Assembly: GCA_023630585.1 (NCBI GenBank)
Contig: CM042558.1
Span: 16,694,300 to 16,758,299, forward strand
Length of the DNA stretch: 64,000 nucleotides
Source of the DNA: Cranoglanis bouderius
Lineage: Eukaryota; Chordata; Actinopteri; Siluriformes; Cranoglanididae
Reading direction: 5' to 3'
Shown: positions 39,209 through 53,100 of the stretch, piece after piece
Position numbering within the stretch: position 1 is the stretch's first letter
Layout of the letters: each line of letters begins with the position of its first letter
Made by a program: the position numbers and the translations under genes
The notes under the pieces: generated by a model
The model's database searches: none
Told to the model about the DNA's origin: nothing
The model's input: only the letters and a program-made list of their open reading frames with translations

Positions 39209-39284
<76 letters not shown>

Positions 39285-42200
39285 GAGACAGAACATGACC
39301 TAAACGCACCTGCATACATCAGTCAACTGGGACTGTTTTTCACACATTCTGTATAATAATAATATTTATACTCTGTGACTCATTTGTGAATATTAGTGTT
39401 TAATTACACAAGGTGGAGAGACGCGGTTCTAAAAATACGTAGATAAAAGGTGTGGCGTACAGACTGACAAAATTACTTATAAACAAGTTAATTACAGGGC
39501 ATTAATTCAAGTGTTAATAATTATACTGATGTGCGTGTGTGTGTGTGTGTGTGCGCATGCGTGACAATCCGTGGCTGCAGGACAATGGCTCATTTCATCC
39601 AATCACCACTGCTCAGTACAAAACGCTTCACATAGTTCCTGGTAGTAGTTCCTCGTCTGGAAAACTGTACTCTAGAGGATCTAAAACTTTCTCGAATCCC
39701 TGACGCAGGAACTAAAACAACTCTGGTTTGTCCGGGTCTACCGTTCCTGGGTTTTTCAAAATAAAATAAAAAAGGCTATACTTTATATTTCTGCATTTCT
39801 GAAAAAGGTACTCCAATGGAAACATGCCTAAAGTCCCAGAGTTCCTGAAAATGTCCATCGTTAAAAAAAAAAGGCTCTACGGTGAAAGTTCAACTTTAGT
39901 TCCTGAGTTCTTGAAAAAATTCCAGGTTTCTGATAAGGTTCCTGTGGTAGAAACAAGTTCCCGAGTTTCTGAGAATGCTTCTATTATGAAGTTCTTGAGT
40001 TAGTTCCTGAGTTCTTGAAAAAGTTGTTTGTGTTTCTGAAGTTTTACTGAGTTTCTCAAAGACCTCTTGAGAATGTCTCTACAGTGAAAATGCAACTTTA
40101 GTTCCTGAGTTCTTGAATATTTTTCCAGGCTACTCAAAAAGGGTTGCTCTGATAGAAACATGCCTATTGTTCCCGTGTTTCTGCGAAAGTTCCTGTGGTT
40201 CTTAAAAGTTTCTGAGTTCCCGAATTCATGGAAAGGTTTCTGAAAATGGTCCTGGGTCCCTGAAAATGTTTTCTGCCTTTAGTCCTCACACCTGGAAAGA
40301 AAGTGTGCCGTTGATCTAAAGAGGGTACCCTCACCTCCCTTACTCTCTCTATCACTCTTGCTGTAAGGCATGCTTTGTTCTTTGGGTCTGGGCGTTATTG
40401 TATCTCCCGTCTGCTTGTAGCAACAGGGTGAAGAACACAAAGCCACCACCGGGATGTTTGTGTCTTGCTTTACTCTTAGGCACTACACCCACCTTAGCCC
40501 TCGCACCTGGGTGTTGTATCTGGTTCCTCAAAGCCACAACTTTGTGTATATGTATGTGTATGTGTTCAAAGGATTGGCTGGTCCTAATGGTAAGGCGACA
40601 TGAGAAGGAGAATCACTCAGAGGATGAACTTCTGCTAAAAGAATGTTAATTGGCTCCATATTATTGTCTATTGTCCTTCTGTCACGTGCTTAATAGCCAA
40701 TCTATATTTGTAGGACTGCACTGTTAAACGTTTATTATTATTCCGAGACCCAAAAACATTACCCTGTCTTTCTTTCAGTCTTTCAACTTCAAACTATCTT
40801 CAAGCTCATAAAACAAATCTTGTATATACGTGACCTTTCCGCAGGGACCTGAGCAGGAACCGGCTGCGCTTGATCGAAGGCCTGACGTTTCAGGGTCTCT
40901 CCAACCTGGAGGTCTTGAAGCTCCAGAGGAACAACATCAGCAAACTCACAGATGGAGCGTTCTTCGGTCTGGCACGCATGAGAACCCTGTGAGTCCACTA
41001 TGTTCCTTGATATAAGTGATTAATTTAAAGGACTGTGCTGACAATCATATAACCATTATACACTCAAACATTGCTCAGGCTGTAGTCTGCATGACTGTTT
41101 TATCCAGCAATTCTGTGGAAAAAAAAAGTCCTGAGTATTTATAGTGACTGGGGAGAAATTTGCATACTAAGTAAAGTTGGTACGCTGTTGTTAATTAGGG
41201 TAATTTCATGTCTGGTCTTTAATTATAACGAGACTGAATTGGATGAAATCCAAAACACGGTCTTGGCTTAGTAGTTTGAATCATCATTAAATCTGGGACA
41301 CATTACTGAAGTTCAATGTCCCCGCCTTCAAGACGTTCACAAGCCAAGTGCAATTTGCGAAATTTCCCTTAATGCTGAATCATATTTAGAGCCATCCGTC
41401 TTCATTTCTGCACTCTGACAGGTAAATTGCAGCCGGGTTAGTCGTTTAGCTGTAATAACCGGGCTCTGGCATTTTGCTCCCGCAGCCATTTGGACTATAA
41501 CAGTCTGAAAGAGGTGAACAGTGGCTCTCTGTACGGCCTCCAGTCTTTGCTACACCTCCATCTGTCCAACAACTCCATCTCAAGCTTCAACCCTGAGGGA
41601 TGGCGCTTCTGCGAGAGGCTACGAGAGCTGTGAGCTTTTTTTTTTCTCTCCACCGTCTCTGTTTATTTCTCTGTCAGAGTCTCTGTGCCTTATATACTGA
41701 TATACAGTAGTATGAAAAGGAAAATCCGGTTAATACAAATTCAAAAGAAACCCAGTTTTAATAATGAGGATTTGTTTTCTTGTAGGCATCTGGGCCATAA
41801 TAACTTGACGAAGCTGGCCGAGGGCAGTTTTGTTAAGTTAGCCAACTTACAGACTCTTCAGCTGAGCCACAACTCCATCAGCTATATAGCAGAGGGAGCT
41901 TTCAAAGGTCTCGGCTCCTTACGCGTACTGTAAGTGCACACATTATGGTCATTTTACGATTATTTATGTACCACATATGTATCTAGTGTTGTTGATTTTA
42001 ATTATATACTCTTACCATCAAAACGCCGTCGAAAATCCAAAACATCTAGGTTGTGAAAATTGGTGGGGGGAAAAAAACCCAAACCATGTGGACCAGCAAC
42101 AAGCATCCAACCAGTCAAGACAAGCAGATATCTCTATTTTATAGAGAATTCAGAAAATGTCACCTCTTGTAATGTTCAGTCGGTCTAGCATAAGAAATAC

Positions 42201-45200
42201 ACATGCATATGTTTTTAGGGGAGTGGCTTTGGTGGGCACACTGTAGTTGTTTGGATTTTGGGTTAGCCTTCAATTTCGTACAGACCTACACTAAGAACGG
42301 TCAACAAATAGAGCTCTAAGCCATCACTGCTGATGCTGTGTAATCAGTAAAACAAGCGTCGATTGGGCTTTAGGCTAGGCCTGTCTTGTAGCCTCACTAA
42401 TGCTTTTTGTTTTCTTAAGGTACTAAATCTAGAATGACAGCTATGGCTTCGAAAGCCGTTATTTTGCATAGACGTGTTGGGAAAAGTTGCCATTTGTGTT
42501 TTGTGTCTTTTAGTGAAAGCTCTTTTCTTCACTGTTCTTTCTTCTTTGTTGGCTTGTCGGTTCCCACCGGGCTTCCTGGGTGCATGGGCTCCCTGTGCCA
42601 GGCATCTCAGGAGAGCCAGGCACTTTTTTTTTTTTAAGGAAACTTGGTAAAAAACAAAACAAAAAAAAAAACACAACGGTGGCACACACACATACACTTG
42701 TGCTTCACTGTTTCTTGTGTTGCTTACTAACTAATTTGTTCTTGTTACTGCTCCCTTGTTTTCTCTCTCTCTCTCTCTCTCTCTCACCTAAAGAATTAAG
42801 CCTTTGCATGAAGGCTTTCTCTCAGTAGGGTGCCAGACCTTGGCCTCAGCCCCCCCTTTTACTTCTGATGGCTGAACCACGGGGGAAGGGGCTCCTCGTG
42901 TGGGAATGAGAGGGTCTCTGTTTGACCCCCACCCCTTCATTCTTCTCGTCCTTTTCTTCTATCCATTCTTCCCGTCCGTCTCGCTTCATTGATCTCTCAT
43001 TCCGCGGCCTGTCCTCCTGTTTGATGTGCTAATCTTTCTACCTCTGTGTGTCTCCACTGAGAGCTTTCTGTAGGGTTATGTGCGCTTTGCTACTCCGCTT
43101 GCTCGGCCATCCTGGTTGTGCTCCCCCCCCCCCCCCTCCTTCTTTCTCTCTTTTTAATCTCTGTATTGTTTGACAAGACAGTTCTAATCTAATCATGGCT
43201 TTAGTGTGCGGCGCTGAAAGGGAGCAGGGCAAACTTTAATTGGTACGCGCCGGGTGAGAGGAAGAAGCGGAGGGGGGAGCGGAGGCCCTGGGCACCACCA
43301 TTAACGACCTGCCGCACATTTAGGACCAGCCAGCCAGAAAGAAAAGGAAACTGGCAGCCAAGGCAGAGTGAAAGAGAGAGAGAAAGAGAAAGAGAGCCAA
43401 TGTGGTGTGAAAGGGAGAGCTGTCAAACTGCAATGGAAGTTTGGAGGAGTGGGTTTGAAAGAGGGTCTTTGAGTGGTGCACATACACAAAGCATGTCTCA
43501 AAGGGAATATTTTTTTCTCCTGCATGTGTTCCACTTTTGTTTAAATACTTACAGATGAAGTTTGAATGAGAAGTTTGAATGAAAAGTAAGGGGTGCGAGT
43601 TTCCGATAGCAAGTGATCGCTGGAGCAGTGTCGCAATCAGATGAGGGAACTTGTAGCCCGATGCTGGCGTGGTTGTGGCTTGCCCACTCTGTCTGGCGTG
43701 AACCTGCCAACGGCTTCATGGTGCTGAAAGATTCTGAGGCCTGGGTGTTTGTGTGTGTGTCAGTAGCATTCAGCTGTCATGCATTATGCATGCGTTAGCC
43801 TGTGCATGGCTGTTTTCCGCAGCCTCATGCTTCACAAAGGAAAGAATGCATTTGGCTGGCAGAGACAGACAGAGACACATACAGAAAGAGAGAGAGAGAG
43901 AAACAGACTGAATAACTGGACGGTGGGTGGGGAAGAGAGAAAGAGGGAGGGAGAAAGCTCTTCAGACCAGGTGTGTGTCTGGGAGTGTGTGTGCAACCTG
44001 TGACTCTCAACCATATGCCTGCCAAGAGTATTGAGACAGGGCCAAGACTACTTTACTCCATCTCACTTCACACTCTCTTTCTTTCTCTCTCTCTCTCCAT
44101 CTATAGGGAGCTTGACCACAATGACATTTCTGGAACAGTCGAGGACACCAGTGGTGCCTTTGCAGGCCTGAAGAAACTCCGGAAGCTGTGAGTCTTTTCT
44201 TCATTCCTCTTTTCTCTCCTCTCCCACTCCCTCTGTCCTTCCATCCGCCATCTCTCCCAGTAACTCAAACATGTGCCGGTGAGACTCAAGCAACCTCCAT
44301 GTTAGACTTCTTCTCAGTCATTCAAGACTGAATAATAGTACATCCCATGGAACACACATTGGATCTGTTTCATGAGAGATTTTAGATGTGGTTCCACACT
44401 GTCAAGTGTCTGAGCGGTAAGAGTTAAATCTGACAGACCCTAGGAGATTGACATCTTAAGAAACCCAAAGCACCAGGAAACTGCAAACTGTGTTTTTTCT
44501 GTTGATCACAGGTCCAGCGCCAAAGGTTGCTGTTTAAAATGGGTAGCAACAGGACCTAATGGTATTTGGGTAAAGTTGTTGCAGCCAAGTTGCGCTTGAT
44601 GGCCAGTCGGCTGATTAGACAAGGCAACATCATGATATCCAAGCAATTGTTCCATGTTGAGCTTAAAGTTCCAGCATCTCTCAAGTTGGTGGAAAATCAA
44701 CCAGAACTTCCCCAGTTCAGTTGGCTCAAATTTAGACAGCTGCTTTTTTTTTTTAATGTACAGCCTAAAAATGTCCTATTCTTCTGGGATCTCTTCAATC
44801 CCTGGGTCATAAGAGTGGCATCTGAGGGACAACTGAAGATTATTAGTTATTGACTTCTTTAGGACAGGGCTTCCTTGTGCTGATCTTCTCTGTGGTGAAT
44901 TGGGGACCCGTGGGCCTTTATCCACTCTCCAAAGTACCACACCCTTTGGGCACCGAGACATTGATTTTTCCATTGGTCGACGCCAAAGATTTTTGTTCAA
45001 GGTACCAATGGGATGTAATCGTATTTTGGTAAAAAAAATTAAAATAAATAAATAAATGAATGAACTATTTGTCAAAGAGGTGTATCGTCAGTAATTTGAA
45101 CTGGTTGACCAAATCAGACAAGGGAACAACGTGATATCCAAGCAGTTTTTCTTTCTGAACTCATTGTCACATGCGATATGGATGCTGCAGTCACATGACT

Positions 45201-48200
45201 AGAAGTTAAACCTCGAGTTCTATTGGCTGAAATTTTTGGCCAGTTCTTTTCTTCTGTTGATTGCGCAGGGGAAACATGCCTTAAGATCTTACAGAAGCTA
45301 CTGTGATCTCTCCATGCTTTGGAGGAGAATGTTTAGATGGTAAGAGTGGAATCAGAGGGACAGTACTGGAGAGACTTCTAAGAAGGCTTTCTGTGGTGAA
45401 TTGAGCAAGCTCCCCCTGGTCCCCTAGTCAGGCCCTGCAGTTGTGTCAATTAATCCTGAGGGTGTGAAATGGAAGGGTGAAGGGGCATCTGGCCTCATCA
45501 AACACCATGTTCGCCCCCTGCCCTGCTCCTTTCATCCCAGTGATGCGCAGCCCTGGCAAAATCCCACTACAGTCACTAGTTCCTGCCGGAGAGGCCATTG
45601 AGCAGGCCTGGGAACGAGAGCGAGGACGACAGAACGTAACATCAAAGGGCTTTCCGCCTCCTTTGTGCATGTGGACGTTCCCATAGAGCGATGCGGCTGA
45701 GAGACGGTTGTGTGGTTTTATCAACCGAGTGGATTCTTTGCCGTTGCTTTGTTCCTGTCGTTCTTACATGCACATTGATGTGACTGAGAAAATACCCACC
45801 GTCCCTTTATTTTCTTTCACTCTTTCATAGAGCTCATTCATCTCCCTTTGGACAGATTACGTTTTTAATCCCTTTTATTACGCGTGGATCGCCTGAGGTT
45901 TAGATGCAGATTAACCCTGCTTTCGTAACATGCTAATGAACAGGCAGAATTAATTTTAGTTATTTCCTTTAGTTGGTTTTTTGTGTTCCGCAGATAATAC
46001 CCTGTCTTTTCCAGGCAGTGCAGACATGCATTTTTACTAGGTGCTAAATACCCATATAGCTCAAATCAAAGATGCTAAAATAGCCAAGAACAAATGAAAG
46101 CTTATTAGCATGGTTGTCTCCATAGTCTACTAGAGCTCATTATTTTTTTTGTAGTTTTTGTTTTAAGCCAAAGACAGGAGGCTGGAGGTTCAGTTCAAGC
46201 TCACTGCAGAGGTTTAGGGCAAGGCCCCAGCAGAGGTAACACCACAGTAAAGCTAAAGCTCAGTATGGACGTTCAGAATAAGGCTGCAGCCAAACTAAGC
46301 TCAGTGTGGATGTCCAGGATTAGGCCAGGGAAAAGGTAAGCGCAGTGTGGTGGTCTAGGACAAGGCCAGGGAAATGTCAAGCTCAATGTGGAAGTTCAGG
46401 TTGAGGCTGTAGAATGAATAAATATCAGCACAGATGTTCAGGACAAGGCAGAAACAGAGTTAATGCTCAGCGTGGAGGTTTAGGATGAGGCCACAAGAGA
46501 ATCTGGGTGGCTGCCCTGGTGATTAGTGACCAAAGGAGATGAGAGAAGGTGATGTCTCTCTCTGTCACTCTGTCTCTCTGTCACATACATTGTCATAGAT
46601 CACACACACACTCTGCTGACGGACGTTACAGGGTGCCTTAGTGTCAGTGTGGTGGAGGGACCAAGTAAAGCATTGTGCTGCTCGTGTAGCCAGGATTCAA
46701 ACAATAGTATCCAACCTGCCAACACCACAAATGTACACAATGAGCCAAAATTTTGGAAGCCTGACCACCAGTTAGCCTCAAACTACTTAGCACTTCCTCA
46801 CTGATTGTTCTACCGCACAATCAAACACAAGAACTGGTCTAAAGGGGAACCAGTGCAACTTGGTGTTTTAGTTCTGTTTGACCAACTTGACCAAAAAAAA
46901 AAAAAAAAAAAAAAAAAAAACTGTCAGAAAGGCTTGTTGACAATGGCTATTAAATTTCTTCAACCATAAGATGACAAAAATCTGCACCATGGACAAGTGA
47001 AACCTAATTTCATTCAATTGCTGAAGAAGGTATAATGAAATAGAAACCAGTCAGCAATGAGCAGGTACCAAACTTGAGCAGGTAGCAGCAAATTCCTGGG
47101 GGTCGTAAAATCATGCATCAAGAATGAGTAGGATTAGCCTCCTAGAAGGCCACAAGAAGCTTGTTTAGCATTTGATAGCCAGCCCATGACAAGGCCGCTT
47201 ATTAATCTACAAGCTTCCGACTCGTTCTCTCACTGAAGCCTCTTTTCATGAGTTTGCCCCTGCCCTGTCATCACTGCTGCATTCTAATAAAGATAAAAGT
47301 GAGCTTTGAAGGGCAGTGTGGGAATCCCAATCTCTCATCCTCTTCCTAATCTTTACACAGTTTGAATTTCCAATACCTCAATGTCTTATCAGATTAAAAC
47401 CCCACTAATTGTGCTTTCTCTCTTTCTCGCTGTCCTCTCCCCCATCTTCTTTCATTTATTAAATATTTCCCCATTTTCTCCCTGTCCCATCCTTCTCTCG
47501 TCTCTTGGAAATGCAGGACGCTGTTCGGAAACAGGATCAAGTCAGTGGCCAAGAAAGCCTTTTCAGGCCTGGAAGCCCTGGAGCACCTGTGAGTATCCCA
47601 GAATGCACTGCGGCCACTGGTGCACTCTGCCAAAAACAGATGCTTGAGAGGTCTGCTAGCAATTTAATAGCGTCTTTGTAAAAGGAGAAGAGCAAGATTG
47701 TATGGTTTTTTTTTTTGTTTTTTGTTTTGTTTTTTTGCACAGCCAGCTGCTCGGAGTATTGCTCCAGCCTTTTCTCCCTTAGAAAGACGAACATTTTGTC
47801 AAAGAAATTGAATTTAGTCTTGGAGAAGCAGCTTGAGGGTATAGACTTAGTGAAATACACTGGCCTCTTTCTGCCTAGGCTAAAGTAAACTTTTATACAA
47901 ATACAAGTTGGCATACATATGTATACGAGACAGAGAGAACGTGTGTATACTGTGTGTACATTGGGGACGCTCCAAAATCATCTCTGTTGCGTCTGAACAG
48001 AAACCTGGGCGGAAATGCCATCCTCTCCATTCTACCAGACGCCTTCAACAATATGAAGAACCTCCACACCCTGTGAGTCCCAGACGTATTGAAAATATAA
48101 AGGCACACACTCACATGCTTTTGACTCATTAAATGACAGTTATATATGTTTTTTTTTTTTTTTCAGTTACTGTTTAAACAGAGGCAAAATTGTGTGTTAG

Positions 48201-50154
48201 TTCTCTCTCTCAGTCTCATAGACTCTTAAAAATCTCTCCTTGTGTCTCCAGCGAGATCTTGAGCGATAGTTTCCTGTGCGATTGCCAGCTGCACTGGTTT
48301 CCTGAGTGGGTGGTGACGCGAGAGCTACAGGCTGGCGTCCACGCCACGTGCGCACACCCCGAGAGCCTGAAAGGCACTAGCATCTTCCAGGCTCCAGCAC
48401 AGAGCTTCGTTTGTGGTGGGCATCATTACACGTTCTGTTATATTACATACTCCTGTCCTGATGGACTTAATTACTTGGATTAGCTGTGTTAGGTTTGGGT
48501 TTGGACCAGTCTCTACAGGAGAGTTTGATCTGACGGAAATATAGGACTGATTGTTAGGAACGTAGCCTTGTGTATTTACAAGCATGGGTAAGGCTCATGT
48601 TTACACCAAGTAACGCAAAAGTTTAGACAAAAGTTACTATGTATTGACTTCAAATGGGCACCAGTCTGTTTTTGAACATTCAGAAATCCTTGTATGACAT
48701 TGGAATCTTTCTAAATATCCTGGTTGCATGCCACTTATTTCTTTACCTTCTCCTATATAAAATTACTGATATCATGTACTATATCAGCATAATAATATAA
48801 TCCTAAGGCTACAGTATTAATAATTGCATCCTAATAATGTTACACCTGAATAATTATTGAATCTTGCACATAAAATCCATATAATTGATTGGTTGTGGAC
48901 TATATACACACACACACAGGATGTATAAGACCATGAAACGTTTGAACCCCAACCATATACAGTATGCCCGTGCCTTCCAAAATCATGTTTGCGCACATGT
49001 TAATAACAACCGTGCATTTGTGCGTATTTTCCCCCCATAGACGACCTGCCCAAACCTCAGATCACGGTTCACCCCACAGCCACAGCTGGTGTGTTAGGGA
49101 AAGACGTGCGTCTAACGTGCATGGCGGTAAGCAGCAGCAGCTCGCCCATGACCTTCACATGGAGGAAAGACCAGGAGCCACTGCCTCATGCCCACGTGGA
49201 GAACTTTGCCCACTCCACCTCCAGAGACGGAGCAGGAATCATGGAGTACACAACCGTCCTCCATCTGCGCAACGTCAAGTTCGAGGATGAGGGCCGCTAC
49301 CAGTGCGTCATCTCCAATCACTTCGGCTCCACCTACTCCAACAAGGCGCGCCTCAGCATCAGCGGTAGGTTTTGTTTTTACACTTTAAGCAGCAGTGGTT
49401 CCATCATTATCTTCGATATGATGATATGCTTTACCCAGTTTTTTTCTTAGCTGACACTGACATTACTCTTTACACTGATCCAGAGTTAGGTGCTAGCTAA
49501 TTTACATATGTGATGTCTGGGAGAGTTACTGGGAGATGATTTACCTTTCAAACACAAGAAGCATGAACTCCAAACCAAGAACTTGCCCAAACATCAGCCA
49601 CTGGATTAATGAGCAGCTTCCTCAAACCGTACAACCAAAACCTCTGCTCCTGGACTGGTGGCCAAAAAAAGCACAATTCCAGTTTTCCTGTAGTTATGGG
49701 GGTGGAAAACGGCCCAAAGTGAAACAAAACATAAATGCTCTTTTTTTTTTTTTTTAAATGGAGCCGTGTGTTACCACATGTTGCTGTTTCAGATCACTTC
49801 ATCATGATAGCATTAAGGTTCGGGACTTATTTGCTAAATTAAGTAGCAGACCGGGACTTACTCAGCTTCAGGAGAAAAATGTGATTAGTGGCCCTTTCTC
49901 CCTCCCTCTTTCCTGACCGCTCTGTCCAAGCACATTTGGAACAAATTGATTTAGCACCGATGCTGTGCAGACAGTGACTCTATTACACAGTCTATCAGCC
50001 AGTCCAGCAGATGCAGATTGATTGTATTTGGAGATTTTATTCTATTTATTGATTTATTTCATGGTTTCATGTCTAACCCAGTTCCCAAATCCAACTGAAT
50101 TAGTTGGTGTTTCATGCAGAAATAAACTTGACCATGGCTAATTCACTGCTTTTT

Positions 50155-50194
<40 letters not shown>

Positions 50195-53100
50195 GCTGCC
50201 TTCGTTTGTGAAGACCCCACGTGACCTCACCATCCGGGCTGGCGCGAAGGCTCGTCTGGAGTGTGCGGCAAAAGGTTATCCGCCTCCGCAGGTTGCTTGG
50301 CAGAAAGACGGCGGCACAGATTTCCCGGCAGCCCGTGAGCGGCGCATGGAGGTGATGCCCGACGATGATGTGTTCTTCATAATGCACGTGAAGCCCGAGG
50401 ACATGGGTGTGTACAGCTGCACGGCTAGAAACACAGCAGGCATGATCTCCGCCAACGTCACGCTCACCGTGCTGGGTAAGACTTGGGCTTAATCTAAACA
50501 CTGAGAGTTCTGTTGGGTTTAGACACTGAGAGAAAGTCCTGTTGGGTTTAGTAAAAAATACTGAGATAAACTCCTGTTGGGTTTAGTTTAGACACCGAGA
50601 GAAAGTCCTTTTGGGTTTAGCTTAGACACTGAGAGAACGTCCTGTTGGGTTTAGTTTCGAGACTGAGAGAATGGTTTGTTGGGTTTAGTTTAGATACTGA
50701 GAAAAGGTCCTGTTGGGTTGAGTTTAGACACTGTGAGAAAGTCCTGTTGGGTTGAGTTTAGACACAGAGAAAGTCCTTTTGGGTTTAGTTTAGATACTGA
50801 GAAAAGGTCTTGTTGGGTTGAGTTTAGATGCTAAGAGAAAGTCCTGTTGGGTTGAGTTTAGACACAGAAAGTCCTGTTGGGTTGAGTTTAGACACAGAGA
50901 AAGTCCTGTTGGGTTTAGTGTAGACACATAGAGAAAGTCCTGTTGGGTTTAGTGTAGACACATAGAGAAAGTCCTGTTGGGTTGAGTTTAGACACAGAAA
51001 GTCCTGTTGGGTTGAGTTTAGACACAGAGAAAGTCCTGTTGGGTTTAGTGTAGACACATAGAGAAAGTCCTGTTGGGTTTAGTGTAGACACATAGAGAAA
51101 GTCCTGTTGGGTTGAGTTTAGACACAGAAAGTCCTGTTGGGTTGAGTTTAGACACAGAGAAAGTCCTGTTGGGTTTAGTGTAGACACATAGAGAAAGTCC
51201 TGTTGGGTTTAGTGTAGACACATAGAGAAAGTCCTGTTGGGTTTAGCTTTTACGCTCAGAATGAAAGTCATTTTGGGTTTCTAAAGCTGCTGGGATTTGG
51301 CAAACCCCAGATCCACTGCACTGCATGAAAGAATGTTTTCAGTTTTGGTCAGGCTGGTGCAGCTGTGGCCTTGTTTTTGGGGTCAGAGGTGAAAGGGCAG
51401 AGAGGAGGTCACAGAGAGGCTGGGGGACACAGGACAGAGGGCTTAAGCAGTGGGATGAGAGAGCTTTTCTCAGGGCTGAGTTCAGCTGTTGAATACCGCT
51501 ACAAGGACAGTCTCAAATTCTGCAGTAACAGAGCGGATGTTGGACACACCAACTAATCACCGCCTTACAAAACTACCTGCAGGAAACACAGGCTACATTC
51601 AGACATGAAGCCAAATCAGATACGGCATTGGTTGATTTGTGTCTTATCTTTTCTTTGGAAACTGATCTCATGGCATTCTCCAAATCTAAACCACAACTGT
51701 ATATTTATTTAGCAATTGGTCTAGCAAGGTACCATATTGGGGTTTCCATTTACATGTTTTAGCACAATATAAACAATGCCATAGGCACACTACATCTTTT
51801 CAACCCAGGAATCCAGGATCTTGTGGTACGTTCCCATCCAAGGAACCAGGGTCAATTTTAGTTTATGGGTTGTAGTCCTAGGAAACAGTTTAGTCCCTTC
51901 ACCAAGGAACTTTTCTCTGGACCAGGAACTGTTGAGGTAAAGCTTGCCTTACTGAGCGTTGCTTATTGGTCGGACATAGCTAACGAGTGACAACTGAAGC
52001 TTGTTTTATAGTAAAGGTGGTGTAGCTCTATAACATTTGTGTCTTGTGTGTTCCATTCTTTCCATGAATTTGTAATTGGTTGGCACTTCATGAAATAGAG
52101 ATATTCACGTAATAGTTGTTGCAGTAGGAACTCGCCACCCTTCTTAATTTGTTTCAAATTTGTAATCAGCTGAATGAAAATCTCATCCCGTCTCCCTGTG
52201 CCCCCCTCAGAAATGCCCCACCTGCTACAGGGGATGGAAGACCGCAGTGTGGTGCTGGGCGAGGCGGTGGCGCTGCAGTGTAAGGCCGTGGGTAGCCCCC
52301 CTCCGCGTATCACGTGGCTGCGTGGTGGCGAGCCGCTGCAGCCGAGCGAGCGCCACCACTTTACCCACGCCAACCAGCTTCTGGTGATCAGCAGCACCAC
52401 ACTGGAGGACGCTGGCCGCTACACTTGTGTCATGTCCAACCCTCTGGGCACCGAGCGTGCCCAGTGCAGCCTGACCGTGATCCAGCGACCCGGTGCCAAC
52501 TGCCACGTGAACACCAGCTCCGGAGCGGTCACCATAGGCATTGTCGTGATCGCCGTGGTGACGAGTGTCGTGGCGACTTCTTTAGTGTGGGTGTGCATTA
52601 TCTACCAGACGAGGAAGAAGAGCGAGGAGTGCAGCGTCAACACGGGTGTGTGGCGGAACACCGCTCACGTTTTAAATTCTTTACGACTTGTCATTTGAGG
52701 TGGGAATACTCTAACGCTTTTCCTTGTCATTTCCTCCAGACGAGACCATCGTTCCTCCTGATGTCCCAAGCTATCTGTCCTCGCAGGGGACACTGTCTGA
52801 GAGGCAGGACGTGTGCATAAGGGTAGAATCAAGCGGAGGATCCCAACCAAGTGGCCACACACACAGCAATGGTAAACCTTCTTTACCGCACGCCAAAATG
52901 CAATGCAGCTGTCCTCACATCAGTGGCAGTGCAAGTCTATTGGGGACGCTTACTTACGGGGAGTATGCACAACTAGAGTGGAGGTTTCAGTAGTGCCACC
53001 TCTGTCGCACATCTTGGGCTCCAATATATCTATCCATTGGCTAGAGGTTTAATTTAGGGTCTAAATTACAGATGGAAATGCAAAATTCAAAACCAGCCCA

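Larger units (their letters stand above)
39199..40844 (+). other. lrig1: lrig1 intron 5
   Basis: 1.6 kb. It begins with the donor GTGAGT fused to a (CA)n repeat (39204-39283). 39640-40270 is an array of GTTCCTGAGTTCTTGAAAA-like pieces. The 83-codon frame at 40398-40649 has no recognisable domain. Confidence 0.9.
44188..47516 (+). other. lrig1: lrig1 intron 9 (3.3 kb)
   Basis: Contains an old tandem duplication (44556-45432), a degenerate array (46165-46500) and an A-run (46893-46920). No coding frame is supported; the 99-codon minus frame at 44776-45075 sits across the duplication. Confidence 0.85.
50476..52210 (+). other. lrig1: lrig1 intron 14
   Basis: 1.7 kb, phase 1. The first half is the minisatellite. 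The second half has a GTTCC-rich dispersed repeat copy at about 51800-51960. Confidence 0.9.

Noticed and set aside
50824..51187. Minus-strand frames of 77 and 90 codons with repeated [10 protein letters not shown]
   Set aside because: Translation of the intron 14 minisatellite, antisense to lrig1.
52314..52820. 168-codon plus frame overlapping exon 15
   Set aside because: Out-of-frame shadow of the GC-rich Ig3 exon; the lrig1 frame has the conserved Cys/Trp pattern and correct splice phases.
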